The notes under the pieces: model-generated | The model's database searches: none | The model's input: the letters and a program-made list of their open reading frames with translations, nothing else | Told to the model about the DNA's origin: nothing | Shown: piece after piece, positions 44,052-54,054 of the stretch | Layout of the letters: the number at the start of each line of letters is the position of its first letter | Position numbering within the stretch: position 1 is the stretch's first letter | Program-made: the position numbers and the translations under genes | Source: Syntrophomonas sp. | GTDB taxonomy: Bacteria; Bacillota; Syntrophomonadia; Syntrophomonadales; Syntrophomonadaceae | Length of the DNA: 64,000 nucleotides | Assembly (NCBI GenBank): GCA_016841875.1 | Contig: JAENYG010000004.1 | Span: 123,289-187,288 of the forward strand | Reading direction: 5' to 3'

Positions 44052-46835
44052 CTATCCTTCCAGCCTGGATACAACATCACTGCATCTCTGGCAAAGCGTC
44101 GGATGAGCTGTATCAGTCCCAACCGAGGGTTCGATAATCCAGCACCGCTCGCACTTTTCACCTTCAGCAGCTTGTACGCTTACCCAGATACCGCTTACCT
44201 CTTCCAGAGCCAGTGAGTCTGATGTACGTTCATCCTCATCTTTCACATCTGCCCGCGAAACTATCAGTATTTTCTCCAATCCCTCAACTTCTTCCAGGAG
44301 TTTAAACTTATCAGGATCGGCATAAATAGTTACCCATGCACCAAGAGAATGCCCGATCACCTTCTTGATACGAGCTTCTTCCAATGCTTTGGTGACCACT
44401 TCTCTTACTATCAATACTTTATCTATTTTCTCTTCGATTTGTTCATTGGCGTTTTTTTCTTTGGCTTCTGGCCACTCCAACATTTGTACACTGATAGGAT
44501 CTCCCTGTTTTTTGAGATGAGTCCAGATCTCCTCGCTGGTAAAGGCCAGAACGGGTGTGAGCATGACTACTACAGCATTGATCAGCTCATAAAGCACGGT
44601 TTGAGCGGCTCTCCTCTCAGGATCATCCGGGTGTGAACAGTACAGTTTGTCTTTCAATACATCAAAATAAATACTGCTCAGATCCAAGGTACAGAAGTTA
44701 TGTACCGAATGAAAAACCACATGAAACTCATATTCTTCATAAGCCTTGCTTACTCTGCGCACCAGTTTATCAAGTTTGGTCAAGGCCCATTTATCCAGCT
44801 CAGTCAGCTTTTCATACTCAACCGTGTCTCTTCCTGGCTCAAAATCAAACAAGTTGCCCAGGATAAACCGGCAGGTATTCCTTATTTTACGATATGCCTC
44901 AGCGCTCTGCTTAATAATATTTTGAGATACTGCCACATCAGTCCGGTAGTCGGCAGATGAAACCCATAATCTAAGTATATCCGCCCCCATCTGCTCAATC
45001 ATCTTTAACGGATCGACTACATTACCCATAGATTTTGACATTTTGCGGCCCTGTTCATCTACTAAAAAGCCGTGAGTCAATACCTGCCGATAGGGAGGAA
45101 TACCGCGCACTGCTACCGAGGTGGATAGTGATGAATTAAACCATCCCCGATGCTGGTCACTGCCCTCCAAATACATATCGGCCGGCCAGCGCTGGTCATC
45201 ACGGGTCTCCAGAACCGCCATATGGCTGGAACCTGAATCAAACCACACATCCATTATATCCGTCTCTTTACGGAATTTATCTCCTTCACAATTCGGGCAC
45301 TGGTAGTTATCCGGCAGCAGGTTTTTGGCCTCTTCTTTAAACCAGATATCAGATCCATGCTCAGCGAAAAGCTTACTTACACGATCTATGGTATTTTCAT
45401 TGATTATTGCTTCACCACAGGATTCACAGTAGAAAATAGGGATGGGAACACCCCAGGTTCTCTGTCGAGAGATGCACCAGTCTCCACGATCTCTTACCAT
45501 GTTATAGATCCGTTCACGTCCCCAGGCTGGAATCCACTTAACCTGGTCGATACCTTTTAAGGCATCCTCGCGAAAACCATCGATAGATGCAAACCATTGT
45601 TCAGTAGCCCGGTAAATGATGGGCTCTTTACAGCGCCAGCAATAGGGGTACTGATGGTTAATACTGCCATGGTGAACCAGCAGACCCAGCTGATCAAGCT
45701 CGGCAACTATGCCTTTGTTAGCCTCATATACAAATTGGCCCGCAAACAAGCCGGCCTCATCTGTAAAATGACCGCTGTCATCCACCGGAGAAATCACATC
45801 TAAACCGTATTCTCTGCCTACATAAAAGTCATCTTCGCCGTGACCCGGAGCAGTATGAACGCATCCGGTTCCAGCTTCCAGAGTCACGTGTTCACCCAAC
45901 ATCAGCAGTGAATCACGGTCGAAAAACGGGTGCTGACAAGTCGCTCTCTCAAGTGCAGTTCCCTTAAACTCATTTAGTATTGTATATTTATCCCAGCCGA
46001 CTTCCCGGGCCACATTTTCCAGTAATTCTTTGGCTACTACATATTTTTCGTTATCAACCTGCATTAACACATAATCATAATCGGGATGCAGACAAATACC
46101 CATATTAGCAGGAAGCGTCCAGGGAGTAGTGGTCCATATGATAACGAAAGCCTCCTGTGGTATTATTCCTTTCCCATCTTTAACCGGAAATTTCACATAT
46201 ATAGAATGAGAAGTCTTATCTCCATATTCAATTTCTGCTTCAGCTAAAGCAGTCTCACAATCTGCACACCAATATACCGGTTTCAAGCCTTTGTATATAT
46301 ACCCCTTTTTGGCCATTTCGCCAAATACCCTGACCTGTACCGACTCAAAGGAGGGATGCAGGGTAAGATATGGGTTTTCCCAGTTTCCCCGTACTCCCAG
46401 ACGTTTAAATTCTTCCCTCTGAATATCCACATATTTAAGAGCATACTGTTTGCAATGGTTCCTGAACTCTATCACGTCCGTTTTATGCCGGTCGATCCCC
46501 AGAGCCTTAATAGCCTGCTGTTCGATAGGCAGACCATGAGTATCCCACCCCGGGACATAAGGCGCGTCAAAACCTGTCATAGACCGGTGTTTTACTATAA
46601 TGTCTTTTAAAACCTTGTTCAAAGTATGTCCCAGGTGAATATCACCATTTGCATAAGGGGGTCCGTCATGCAGAATGAACATATCCCGGCCAGAATTTTT
46701 TTCCTGTACCTGGTCATATATCTGGTTGTCTTCCCAGAACTTCAGTATTTCGGGTTCCTTAGTAGGGAGATTCGCTCTCATAGGAAAATCCGTCCTGGGC
46801 AAATTAAGTGTTGCATCATACTTACCCTTTGCCAT
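44052..46835 (-). CDS. ileS: Isoleucyl-tRNA synthetase
   Basis: This 927-aa class I synthetase charges tRNA-Ile. The HIGH motif is in PPYANGDIHLGHTLNKV and KMSKS in GRKMSKSMGN. The editing domain includes TAPGHGEDD, and WFDSGSSH is typical. The C-terminal zinc site (CERCWIIEPS, LCQRCSDV) marks the bacterial type. The gene is preceded by a T-box riboswitch, so expression rises when uncharged tRNA-Ile accumulates. Confidence 0.98.
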   Translation of the reverse strand: MAKGKYDATLNLPRTDFPMRANLPTKEPEILKFWEDNQIYDQVQEKNSGRDMFILHDGPPYANGDIHLGHTLNKVLKDIIVKHRSMTGFDAPYVPGWDTHGLPIEQQAIKALGIDRHKTDVIEFRNHCKQYALKYVDIQREEFKRLGVRGNWENPYLTLHPSFESVQVRVFGEMAKKGYIYKGLKPVYWCADCETALAEAEIEYGDKTSHSIYVKFPVKDGKGIIPQEAFVIIWTTTPWTLPANMGICLHPDYDYVLMQVDNEKYVVAKELLENVAREVGWDKYTILNEFKGTALERATCQHPFFDRDSLLMLGEHVTLEAGTGCVHTAPGHGEDDFYVGREYGLDVISPVDDSGHFTDEAGLFAGQFVYEANKGIVAELDQLGLLVHHGSINHQYPYCWRCKEPIIYRATEQWFASIDGFREDALKGIDQVKWIPAWGRERIYNMVRDRGDWCISRQRTWGVPIPIFYCESCGEAIINENTIDRVSKLFAEHGSDIWFKEEAKNLLPDNYQCPNCEGDKFRKETDIMDVWFDSGSSHMAVLETRDDQRWPADMYLEGSDQHRGWFNSSLSTSVAVRGIPPYRQVLTHGFLVDEQGRKMSKSMGNVVDPLKMIEQMGADILRLWVSSADYRTDVAVSQNIIKQSAEAYRKIRNTCRFILGNLFDFEPGRDTVEYEKLTELDKWALTKLDKLVRRVSKAYEEYEFHVVFHSVHNFCTLDLSSIYFDVLKDKLYCSHPDDPERRAAQTVLYELINAVVVMLTPVLAFTSEEIWTHLKKQGDPISVQMLEWPEAKEKNANEQIEEKIDKVLIVREVVTKALEEARIKKVIGHSLGAWVTIYADPDKFKLLEEVEGLEKILIVSRADVKDEDERTSDSLALEEVSGIWVSVQAAEGEKCERCWIIEPSVGTDTAHPTLCQRCSDVVSRLEG

Positions 46836-46869
46836 TTATTAACCACCTCACCAGTTTATTTCCAATTAA

Positions 46870-47142
46870 CTAAAAAACACTTTCCATCCCCAAGGGACGA
46901 AAAGCATTTTCCGCGGTACCACCCTTGTAGTACCCGATTAAACCAGGCACCACTCCGAACTCTTAACGCGAGTGACGTCCAAACCTTATCTATCATTATT
47001 CGGCTTGAAAACTCCCGGGTGATCTTCAACCAAAACTCGCTGTCGGGCTTACACCGTCCCCAACTCGCTGATAGCGACCGCTTTCGTTTACTGTCCCGTT
47101 CACAGTAACTATTGGATAAAATTTTCTATACCATTAAAAATC
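46870..47142 (-). promoter_or_regulatory. T-box riboswitch (isoleucine) for ileS
   Basis: The T-box sequence AAGGGTGGTACCGCGG is at 46911-46926. A terminator follows: CTTTTCGTCCC (46894-46904) pairs with GGGATGGAAAG (46880-46890), then TTTTTT. The specifier is read as ATC at 47021-47023 in the stem I loop (GAAGATCACC), an isoleucine codon that agrees with the gene. The leader is about 270 nt. Confidence 0.95.
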
Positions 47143-47148
47143 CTTATT

Positions 47149-47178
47149 ATTGTAGCATATCGCCGGCCTTCAGGACAA
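47149..47178 (-). promoter_or_regulatory. Promoter of the T-box/ileS transcript
   Basis: On the minus strand TTGTCC (47173-47178) and TACAAT (47149-47154) are 18 bp apart, starting transcription near 47142 directly before the T-box leader. Confidence 0.65.
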
Positions 47179-47222
47179 CTCTTCCCTGTAATTATTGCCA
47201 TATTCATCAAACTTTACTCATA

Positions 47223-47334
47223 GATGACAATGGGTACAGGGACACGGGGACAGGTTCCTGGTCCCAGCAAAAATAATATAAGCTGGGACAAGGAACCTGT
47301 CCCCGTGTCCCTGGAACCGTCCCCAATTGTCATC
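47223..47334. repeat. Palindromic repeat element, copy B
   Basis: This is a 112-bp near-perfect palindrome. The outer GATGACAATGGG pairs with CCCAATTGTCATC at 47331-47334 and inward, and the inner arms contain ACGGGGACAGGTTCC and GGAACCTGTCCCCGT around a short AT-rich loop. The core is the same as in copy A. Its right end supplies the stop codon of nth. Confidence 0.85.
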
Positions 47335-47980
47335 TTTCTATATTCTTTGGGCATAATTCTTCTAAAACGCATTCCTCGCACAAGGGTTTTCGAGCTTTAC
47401 ACACCCGACGCCCGTGCCAGATAAACAGGTGATGACTTTTGCTCCATAATTCTTGTGGTATCAATGCTTTTAGTTCTTTTTCAGTCCTATTGGCGTTTTT
47501 GGCAGCTACCAGCCCTAACCGGTTAGCCACCCGGTGCACATGGGTATCAACACCCAGGCCGGGTTGGTTAAAGCCGACTGCTAACATTACATTAGCGGTT
47601 TTTCTGCCTACTCCTGGTAGTTGCAGTAGTTCATTGAAGTCAGCCGGAACCTGCCCATTGTGTTCTTTGATAAGCATCTCAGCCATGGCCCTGATATTTT
47701 TAGCTTTTGACTTATGCAGGCCAACTCCCTTAATGAGCTCTTCTATTTCACTCAGGTTGAGAGCTGCAAAGTCTTCTGGGGTTTTATGCATTTGGAATAA
47801 TTCAGCAGTGACCCGATTAACCTGCACATCGGTACTCTGGGCCGATAATATAACCGCCACCAGCAGCTCAAATCGGGAGTTGAATACCAGCATGGTCTGG
47901 GCATCCGGGTATTCAGCCATCAATATTTCTAATATTTCTTTTACATGTTTACTGCCGATTACTATTTCCCCCAAACACAT
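47330..47980 (-). CDS. nth: Endonuclease III
   Basis: This 216-aa DNA glycosylase/AP lyase removes oxidised pyrimidines. It has the helix-hairpin-helix LPGVGRKTANVMLAVGF with the catalytic Lys, the Asp in GLGVDTHVHRVANRLGL, and the iron-sulfur cluster spacing Cys-x6-Cys-x2-Cys-x5-Cys (CKARKPLCEECVLEELC). Translation may begin slightly later than the ATG at 47980. The stop codon lies inside palindrome copy B. Confidence 0.95.
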   Translation of the reverse strand: MCLGEIVIGSKHVKEILEILMAEYPDAQTMLVFNSRFELLVAVILSAQSTDVQVNRVTAELFQMHKTPEDFAALNLSEIEELIKGVGLHKSKAKNIRAMAEMLIKEHNGQVPADFNELLQLPGVGRKTANVMLAVGFNQPGLGVDTHVHRVANRLGLVAAKNANRTEKELKALIPQELWSKSHHLFIWHGRRVCKARKPLCEECVLEELCPKNIER

Positions 47981-48078
47981 TGAATAATCTTCATATTGAT
48001 ATGGTTAGCAAGCCCGAACGAATGCGTAATTCGAGGTACTTATGAGCAGTTGTGTCAGAAGAACCGTTCCGTGATACA

Positions 48079-48801
48079 TTAAAGCACTTTGCTCAAAAAG
48101 GACTGAGTACGAGGATTCTGTGGATTATCAAATATTTGTGAAGGGGTTCCTTCTTCCATGAGTATTCCCTCATCCATAAAAAATACCCGGTGTCCGACTT
48201 CTCTGGCAAATCCCATTTCATGGGTTACCACGATCATGGTCATTCCTTCGTGGGCTAAATCTTTCATTACCTCTAATACTTCGCCTACCATTTCCGGGTC
48301 CAGTGAGGAGGTAGGTTCGTCAAAGAGCATGACCTTGGGCTGCATTGCCAGAGCTCTAGCTATAGCCACCCGCTGCTTCTGTCCGCCTGAAAGCTGAGCT
48401 GGAAAAACATGGTCTTTATCCCCCAGTCCTACTTTCCTCAGGAGTTTTATAGCGATGTCTTCCGCTTGCTCTTCACTCATCCCCTTTATCTTGATAGGTC
48501 CCAGGGTAACATTTTCCAGGGTAGTCTTGTGTGGAAAAAGGTTAAATAGTTGAAACACCATACCCATTTCCTGGCGTATCCGATTAATATCTGCGTTGGG
48601 AGCTGTTACTTCTTCGCCATCCAGGAATACCTGTCCTTGCTGAGCTTCTTCCAAACGGTTTATGCAGCGCAGGAAAGTGCTTTTACCGGACCCACTGGGG
48701 CCAATAACGCAAACCACTTCTTTCTGATCTATGTGACAGTCAATCCCTTTTAACACTTCCAGTTTGCCGAAGCTCTTGTGCAGGTTCTTTACTACAATCA
48801 T
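48079..48801 (-). CDS. glnQ: Polar amino-acid ABC transporter, ATP-binding protein
   Basis: This 240-aa ABC ATPase has Walker [10 protein letters not shown], signature LSGGQKQR and Walker [13 protein letters not shown], with the GlnQ-type sequence [17 protein letters not shown]. It powers uptake of a polar amino acid, probably glutamine or a relative. Its start overlaps the permease stop (ATGA). It is the last gene of a binding protein - permease - ATPase operon. Confidence 0.95.
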   Translation of the reverse strand: MIVVKNLHKSFGKLEVLKGIDCHIDQKEVVCVIGPSGSGKSTFLRCINRLEEAQQGQVFLDGEEVTAPNADINRIRQEMGMVFQLFNLFPHKTTLENVTLGPIKIKGMSEEQAEDIAIKLLRKVGLGDKDHVFPAQLSGGQKQRVAIARALAMQPKVMLFDEPTSSLDPEMVGEVLEVMKDLAHEGMTMIVVTHEMGFAREVGHRVFFMDEGILMEEGTPSQIFDNPQNPRTQSFLSKVL

Positions 48802-49514
48802 TCAGTGGCCAGCCTCCTTTCCGTCCAATCGCCCAGCATAGATATAGCCTTGGTCATAATGAAATAAAATACACAGACTGCTCCCCATACCCATACTGCC
48901 TGGTAAGTACTGGCATAAAGCATTTTCCCGGTATGAGTCAGCTCATGGGCCGATATTGCGGAAACCAGCGAGGTGTCTTTAAGAAGCATAACAAACTCAT
49001 TGATCAATGGCGGAATTACAATTTTAAACGCCTGGGGCAGTATTATATAGCGCATAGACTGCCCATGAGTCATCCCCAGAGAGCGGGCAGCTTCCATCTG
49101 TCCTTTGTCTACCGCCTGAATTCCTGCCCGCACTATTTCAGCCACATATGCACCACTGTTCAAGCCGCATGCAATAATAGCAGCCTGTACTGGCGTGGCA
49201 TCAAAAATCAAGGGGATTATTCCGAAATAGAGCAGCAGTATCTGTACAAACAGAGGTGTTCCGCGGAAGAAATCGATGTAGGCTACAGCCACAAACTTTA
49301 TCAGCTGATTATTGCTCATTTTCCCCAGAGCAGCGATAAGCCCCAGAACCATGCCAATCAGCAATGAGAAAAGGGTTATTTCCAGAGTCAGCACTGCCCC
49401 CATGGCAAAATTCCCCAGATTGTTGGCAACCACCTGAAAACCATGTATTTCATTGAGCCTGTCCAAAATAATTGTGCCAAAAATCCATTCAGTACTAGTA
49501 AAACCTAAGTTCAT
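48798..49514 (-). CDS. glnP: Polar amino-acid ABC transporter, permease
   Basis: This 238-aa HisM/GlnP-type permease has five or six membrane helices and the EAA motif [20 protein letters not shown], which couples to the ATPase. The ATG follows GGGGAGG at long spacing. It lies between the binding-protein gene and the ATPase gene on one strand. Confidence 0.94.
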   Translation of the reverse strand: MNLGFTSTEWIFGTIILDRLNEIHGFQVVANNLGNFAMGAVLTLEITLFSLLIGMVLGLIAALGKMSNNQLIKFVAVAYIDFFRGTPLFVQILLLYFGIIPLIFDATPVQAAIIACGLNSGAYVAEIVRAGIQAVDKGQMEAARSLGMTHGQSMRYIILPQAFKIVIPPLINEFVMLLKDTSLVSAISAHELTHTGKMLYASTYQAVWVWGAVCVFYFIMTKAISMLGDWTERRLATE

Positions 49515-49548
49515 ATTTCAGGTGTTCCTCCCCTGTGCCAATAGCAAT

Positions 49549-49575
49549 GAAAGCGCGAGTAAGACCCGCGCTTTC
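49549..49575 (-). terminator. Hairpin between binding protein and permease genes
   Basis: GAAAGCGCG (49549-49557) and CGCGCTTTC (49567-49575) form a perfect 9-bp stem with a 9-nt loop and no T-tract. In such operons a hairpin here commonly stabilises the binding-protein mRNA or partly stops transcription. Confidence 0.55.
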
Positions 49576-49624
49576 AAGTTACCGTCTTATCCTCAACAAA
49601 TCATCATCGCTGAACATACTCCGC

Positions 49625-50431
49625 TTATTTAAACCACTCGGCGTAAATTGCGTCATATGTTCCATCAGCTTTAATTTTGGCCAGACCTTCGTTCAACAGG
49701 GTAAGGGTTTCTGTATCTCCCTTTTGAACCGGCATTCCATAGTGGTCATCAGCCTGGAAAACTTCACCAACCATCTTAACTTTATCGGAAGCTTCGGTCT
49801 TAACATAGTAAGCGGTAACTGGCATGTCATTGACAACTGCGTCTGCTCCACCTTTTTGCAGTTCCATAAATGCTTCTCCAACATGGTCATAGGTTTTTAC
49901 TTCGGTCGCTGGATCTTCAGTTTGAACTGCTACACAGGCATCCGCTCCGATAGTTCCGATCTGAGCAGCTAACACTTTGCCTTTCAGGTCGTCCATTGTT
50001 TCAATTCCTTCAGTATCAGCAGCTACTGCAATTATCAGACCTGCATCAAAATACGAATCTGAAAAATCGACTACCTCAGCTCTTTCATCAGTAATAGACA
50101 TAGCTGATATAGCACAGTCAATTTGACCATTCTGCAGAGCAGGAATTAATGCTGTAAACTCCATACTCCTTATTTCGACTTCAGCGCCCATAGCTTCGCC
50201 GATGGCCTTAATAATATCCATATCGAATCCTATGTAGTCCCCGGTTTTTTCATCAACCATCTCAAATGGTGCATAGGCAGTTTCAGAACCCACAACCAGC
50301 TTGGTGATGGTATTTTCTTCGGCAGCCGGTTCCTGTTGAGCCGGTTCCTCTTCATTCCCTCCGCATCCTGCTACTGCCAGCATTCCGATAGCCAGCATAA
50401 CAATCAGCAACAAACTCAAGAATTTTTTCAA
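49625..50431 (-). CDS. glnH: Polar amino-acid ABC transporter, substrate-binding lipoprotein
   Basis: This family 3 binding protein of about 268 aa starts MKKFLSLLLIVMLAIGMLAV followed by AGCGGNEEEP, a lipoprotein signal with lipobox AVAGC. Characteristic segments are YAPFEMVDEKTGDYIGFDMD, FTALIPALQNGQIDCAISAM and DGTYDAIYAEWF. I prefer the TTG at 50431 because AAGGAG lies 8 nt upstream; the GTG at 50440 abuts that site. The ligand is probably glutamine-like but is not proven. Confidence 0.92.
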   Translation of the reverse strand: MKKFLSLLLIVMLAIGMLAVAGCGGNEEEPAQQEPAAEENTITKLVVGSETAYAPFEMVDEKTGDYIGFDMDIIKAIGEAMGAEVEIRSMEFTALIPALQNGQIDCAISAMSITDERAEVVDFSDSYFDAGLIIAVAADTEGIETMDDLKGKVLAAQIGTIGADACVAVQTEDPATEVKTYDHVGEAFMELQKGGADAVVNDMPVTAYYVKTEASDKVKMVGEVFQADDHYGMPVQKGDTETLTLLNEGLAKIKADGTYDAIYAEWFK

Positions 50432-50440
50432 TACTCCCAC

Positions 50441-50862
50441 TCCTTTTCCTCATTTCTTCCTGTTATAACTACATCTCATTATACATTCATATCCAGGCCT
50501 CGACAACAGTAAAAGAACCCGGCAGAAGCTTGTGAGAGCATTATAAATATCGATTTATTGGGATTGGTGGGTAATTTTACAAGTTAATAACACTTTACTC
50601 AACATTTATTGACTGTATAAAGCAGATTATATTTATACGTGTTTTTTGGATAACAACGGAGTATTAGGTCAGAAAATGCTGTTAAATATTGACCCGCTAG
50701 TGACCTTATCTCTGAAGAATTATCCGAAGTGCTATGGGTTATTAATCTTTGTTATGACCTGGATAAATAATGCTGCGGGTGTTGTATTGTCCGGATAATA
50801 TTGTTAATGTAATATAGTTAGCCATTAATATCGATAGGCGGTACGGGAATGGGGTTATAATT
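50441..50862. other. Divergent intergenic region
   Basis: The stretch separates the glnH operon (minus) and an EamA gene (plus). It is AT-rich and holds TTGACT at 50609 followed 17 bp later by TTTATA, at best a weak promoter. I see no RNA motif or gene. Confidence 0.3.
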
Positions 50863-51783
50863 ATGCTCTATAAAATCAATAAACGTTCACAGGCAGAAAT
50901 ATCCATGCTTATAGTTGCATTCATCTGGGGCACCACTTTTGTAATGACTAAAAATGCTCTGGCAGATATTGGTCCTTTCCTTTTCCTGGGCATAAGGTTT
51001 ATAACTGCGTTCATACTCTTAGCCATACTATCTTACAAAAACATTAAACAGATAGCTCGTTCCACTGTGTGGAGCGGAATTCTAATCGGATTCTTCCTCT
51101 TTATCGGTTATACCTTCCAGACGGTGGGGCTTCAGTATACATCATCCTCCAATGCTGGATTTATTACCGGCCTCAGCGTTGTACTGGTGCCGATCATCTA
51201 TTCCATCGTAAACAGACGTCTGCTGGGAGGATCAGTCATCTTCACCGTATTGTTAGCTGCTGCTGGCCTTTACCTCATGTCGGTTCAACCTGGAACATTT
51301 CACCTGGGCCGGGGTGACCTGCTGGTTCTGGTTTGCGCTTTAGGTTTCGCTATGCATATCATATCAGTCGATCGTTATTCACATCGGCATAACCCGGCAG
51401 CCATAACTGCAATACAAATTTTATTTGTGGGTGTGGTTTGTTTGATCATAGGCCTGATTTTTGAACCACTCCCCCATAGTTTTCCAGCCAGTGTGACTGG
51501 CGCAATACTGGTTACCGCAGTTTTTGCCACCACTATGGCTTTTCTCCTGCAGAACGCTATGCAAAAATACAGCACCCCTACCCGTTTTGCTGTTATACTA
51601 ACCATGGAACCGGTTTTTGCCGGCATGGCTGGCTATCTCTGGGGCGGAGATATCTTAACCGTACGCATCATGGCCGGTATGGCATTAATACTCGCAGCTA
51701 TGCTTTTATCTATACTGGGAAAGAAGGAAGATGTAAGTAATATAGAGACCAAAGACCAGAATCCTGCACCCGTATTGGATTGA
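50863..51783 (+). CDS. EamA/DMT family transporter
   Basis: This 306-aa ten-helix transporter starts with MLIVAFIWGTTFVMTKNALA (first EamA repeat, residues about 15-140). The second repeat begins near GDLLVLVCALGFAMHIISVD. It ends in a short charged tail. It probably exports a metabolite. It is a single gene with a strong terminator. Confidence 0.92.
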   Translation: MLYKINKRSQAEISMLIVAFIWGTTFVMTKNALADIGPFLFLGIRFITAFILLAILSYKNIKQIARSTVWSGILIGFFLFIGYTFQTVGLQYTSSSNAGFITGLSVVLVPIIYSIVNRRLLGGSVIFTVLLAAAGLYLMSVQPGTFHLGRGDLLVLVCALGFAMHIISVDRYSHRHNPAAITAIQILFVGVVCLIIGLIFEPLPHSFPASVTGAILVTAVFATTMAFLLQNAMQKYSTPTRFAVILTMEPVFAGMAGYLWGGDILTVRIMAGMALILAAMLLSILGKKEDVSNIETKDQNPAPVLD

Positions 51784-51849
51784 AATTTAATAGTTTTTGG
51801 CGTTAATCTATTGATTCATTGCTTTAAACTTATCTTAAACCACCCAGGT

Positions 51850-51891
51850 CGGGGGGGCAGTAAGGGCTCTGCCCCCCCGTTTAGCTTTTTT
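51850..51891 (+). terminator. Strong intrinsic terminator after the EamA gene
   Basis: CGGGGGGGCAG (51850-51860) pairs with CTGCCCCCCCG (51869-51879), followed on the plus strand by TTTAGCTTTTTT. It lies between convergent genes. Confidence 0.85.
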
Positions 51892-51892
51892 G

Positions 51893-53227
51893 CTAACTAC
51901 CGGGAAAATAGTTCTTTTTTAAACTGGCTTCCAATTCTCCTCTTAGATCCGGGTGAGCAATAGCTATCAGTGCCCGGGCGCGTTCCCGTCGCGTCTTGTA
52001 TTTTAGGTGCGCTACCCCATATTCGGTCACTACGTAATCAGCAAAAGTACGAGGCACGGTTATGGGACTTCCAGGTGGAAATTCAGGAACTATGGAAGAT
52101 GATAATGTTCCATCCGGCAGCCGGCGGGAGGAGTTTACCAGGGTTATCCCTTTACCCCCATCAGACCAGTAGGCCCCCATCATGAAATCCAACTGTCCCC
52201 CGGATCCGCTGATCTGGGTATGGCCCATGCCTTCAGACACTATCTGCCCGCTGAAGTCAACCATAACCGCATTGTTTATGGCTATCATATTAGGATGCCG
52301 GGCGATAAAAGCTGGATCATTAGTATATTCAGCCGGATAAAATTCGCATGCCGGGTTTTCCCGGGCATATTCATAAAGACTCTGATCTCCGACACAGAAG
52401 GTGGCCAGCGTGACTCCTTTGTGGATGGGCTTCTTTTTATTGGTCACTATCCCTTTTTCCACCAGCTGGGCAAGCCCTATAGGGAGCATTTCAGTCACCA
52501 CACCCAGGTCATGTCTTCCTTCCAATCCTGCTACTACTGCCTCAGTAATTCCACCTAAGCCCATTTGAATGGTATCCCCGTTATTTATTAATTCAAGGAC
52601 ATATTGACCGATGGATCTTTCTTTATCAGAAGGTTCCCCTCTCTGCATGCTGGGAATAGGGCTAGTATTTTCTACAAAGTAATCAAATTCTGATATGTGC
52701 ATCCAATTATTACCGAAAATGATCGGCATTTGCTCATTGACCTCAGCAATTGCGATTCTTAAATTCCCCCTGGCCCTACCGTCCCGGATGGCCCTCATGG
52801 TATAGAAATTAGTCAGCCCTAGATTAACGAATCCCTGGTTATTAGGTGGTGTAACCATTACCATGTAAACGCTGGATCTTTCCGCCACCCTATCTCCGGC
52901 ATCCAGGGTAGTCGCAGGAAGGAAATCAGACAGTTGGGCCTTATTCATTTTGCGGATGGTAGCCATTCCGAAGGCCGGGATATGATTGATATGCCCATCC
53001 AACTGCTTCATAAGGTCAGGATCATATAGTTTACAGGGTCTGACCTGTACAGTATCTAATATTTTTACGTTTTCCAGCTCTTCATGCCGGTTCAGAATGG
53101 CATGATACATATCTGCTGAGCAAGCGCCGATACCTAATGCCATACTAACAAAATCCCCTGATTTTATAGATTGCGCTGCTTCATCAAAGGAGACCAGTTT
53201 TTGGTTATATTCCTCTCTCCAATTCAT
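51893..53227 (-). CDS. Acetyl-CoA hydrolase/transferase family CoA-transferase
   Basis: This 444-aa protein is the second CoA-transferase of this kind in the window. The predicted catalytic Glu246 is in LGVVTEMLPIG, and the CoA-binding segment is TIQMGLGGITEAVVAGLE. The C-terminus YVVTEYGVAHLKYKTRRERA is typical. The ATG at 53227 follows GGAGG at 8 nt. It differs in the TEM loop (VVTEML rather than IHTEMF) from the other two, so its acyl specificity may differ. It is the last gene of the sigma-54 operon beginning at 56582. Confidence 0.92.
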   Translation of the reverse strand: MNWREEYNQKLVSFDEAAQSIKSGDFVSMALGIGACSADMYHAILNRHEELENVKILDTVQVRPCKLYDPDLMKQLDGHINHIPAFGMATIRKMNKAQLSDFLPATTLDAGDRVAERSSVYMVMVTPPNNQGFVNLGLTNFYTMRAIRDGRARGNLRIAIAEVNEQMPIIFGNNWMHISEFDYFVENTSPIPSMQRGEPSDKERSIGQYVLELINNGDTIQMGLGGITEAVVAGLEGRHDLGVVTEMLPIGLAQLVEKGIVTNKKKPIHKGVTLATFCVGDQSLYEYARENPACEFYPAEYTNDPAFIARHPNMIAINNAVMVDFSGQIVSEGMGHTQISGSGGQLDFMMGAYWSDGGKGITLVNSSRRLPDGTLSSSIVPEFPPGSPITVPRTFADYVVTEYGVAHLKYKTRRERARALIAIAHPDLRGELEASLKKNYFPGS

Positions 53228-53251
53228 TCTTTCTTCCTCCTTCACCTGATT

Positions 53252-54016
53252 TTACTGTGGTCCCATCCGGATCCCGCCATCAAGTCGAATACATTCCGCG
53301 TTCAGGTATCCATTCTCGATTATGTGCTGCACTAATCTAGCAAATTCATCTGGTTCCCCCAGTCGGGCCGGGAATGGAACTTGTTTGGCCAGCGACTGGC
53401 GGGCCGGCTCGGGAACCTCCTTGAGCATGGGAGTGTCAATGATCCCGGGTGCTATGGTACATACCCTTATCCCATGCCGGGCTAGATCCCTGGCAATGGG
53501 TAGGGTCATACCTGCTATGCCGGCCTTGGAGGCTGCATAAGAAGCCTGCCCGATTTGGCCATCATAGGCGGCTATGGAAGAGACATTAACGATCACACCT
53601 TTTTCTCCATCCTCCCCTTCGTTTTGGTCCATTTCCCAGGCTGCGTTGCTCAGCATATTAAATGCTCCCACCAGGTTGACTTCAATCGTCTTTTTAAAAA
53701 CATTAAGATTAAGTGGACCCTTTTTCCCCAGCGTACGTCCAACTGTTCCCAATCCGGCATTGTTAACCAGGATATGGATAGCACCAAAGGTTTCCATAGT
53801 AGACATACATAGGGATTTAACATCATCAACTGAAGATATGTCAGTTTTCATACATATAGCATTGTTACCCAGCTGTTCAGCCAGCGCTTTACCCTTTTCT
53901 TCATTAAGATCTGCTATCACCACCCGGGCTCCGGCCTGATACAGACGGATTACCGTGGCTTCACCCATCCCGGATGCTCCACCGGTAACGATGGCGGTTT
54001 TACCATTTATAACCAT
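53252..54016 (-). CDS. SDR-family 3-hydroxyacyl-CoA dehydrogenase
   Basis: This 254-aa short-chain dehydrogenase has the cofactor motif TGGASGMGEATVI, NNAGLGTVGRT, a catalytic Ser region (NVSSIAAYDG) and YAASKAG (Tyr-x3-Lys). It resembles type 2 3-hydroxyacyl-CoA dehydrogenases, which use NAD. Since no other dehydrogenase for this step is in this operon, it probably oxidises 3-hydroxyacyl-CoA between the hydratase and thiolase. It lies between two CoA-transferase genes. Confidence 0.88.
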   Translation of the reverse strand: MVINGKTAIVTGGASGMGEATVIRLYQAGARVVIADLNEEKGKALAEQLGNNAICMKTDISSVDDVKSLCMSTMETFGAIHILVNNAGLGTVGRTLGKKGPLNLNVFKKTIEVNLVGAFNMLSNAAWEMDQNEGEDGEKGVIVNVSSIAAYDGQIGQASYAASKAGIAGMTLPIARDLARHGIRVCTIAPGIIDTPMLKEVPEPARQSLAKQVPFPARLGEPDEFARLVQHIIENGYLNAECIRLDGGIRMGPQ

Positions 54017-54054
54017 TTTTCCACTCCTTTTCGAAAAACATATCCGGCAAACGC

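Noticed and set aside
50597-50608. CTCAACATTTAT shared with the guide RNA promoter region at 11399-11410
   Set aside because: A single AT-rich 12-mer with different flanks; most likely chance.
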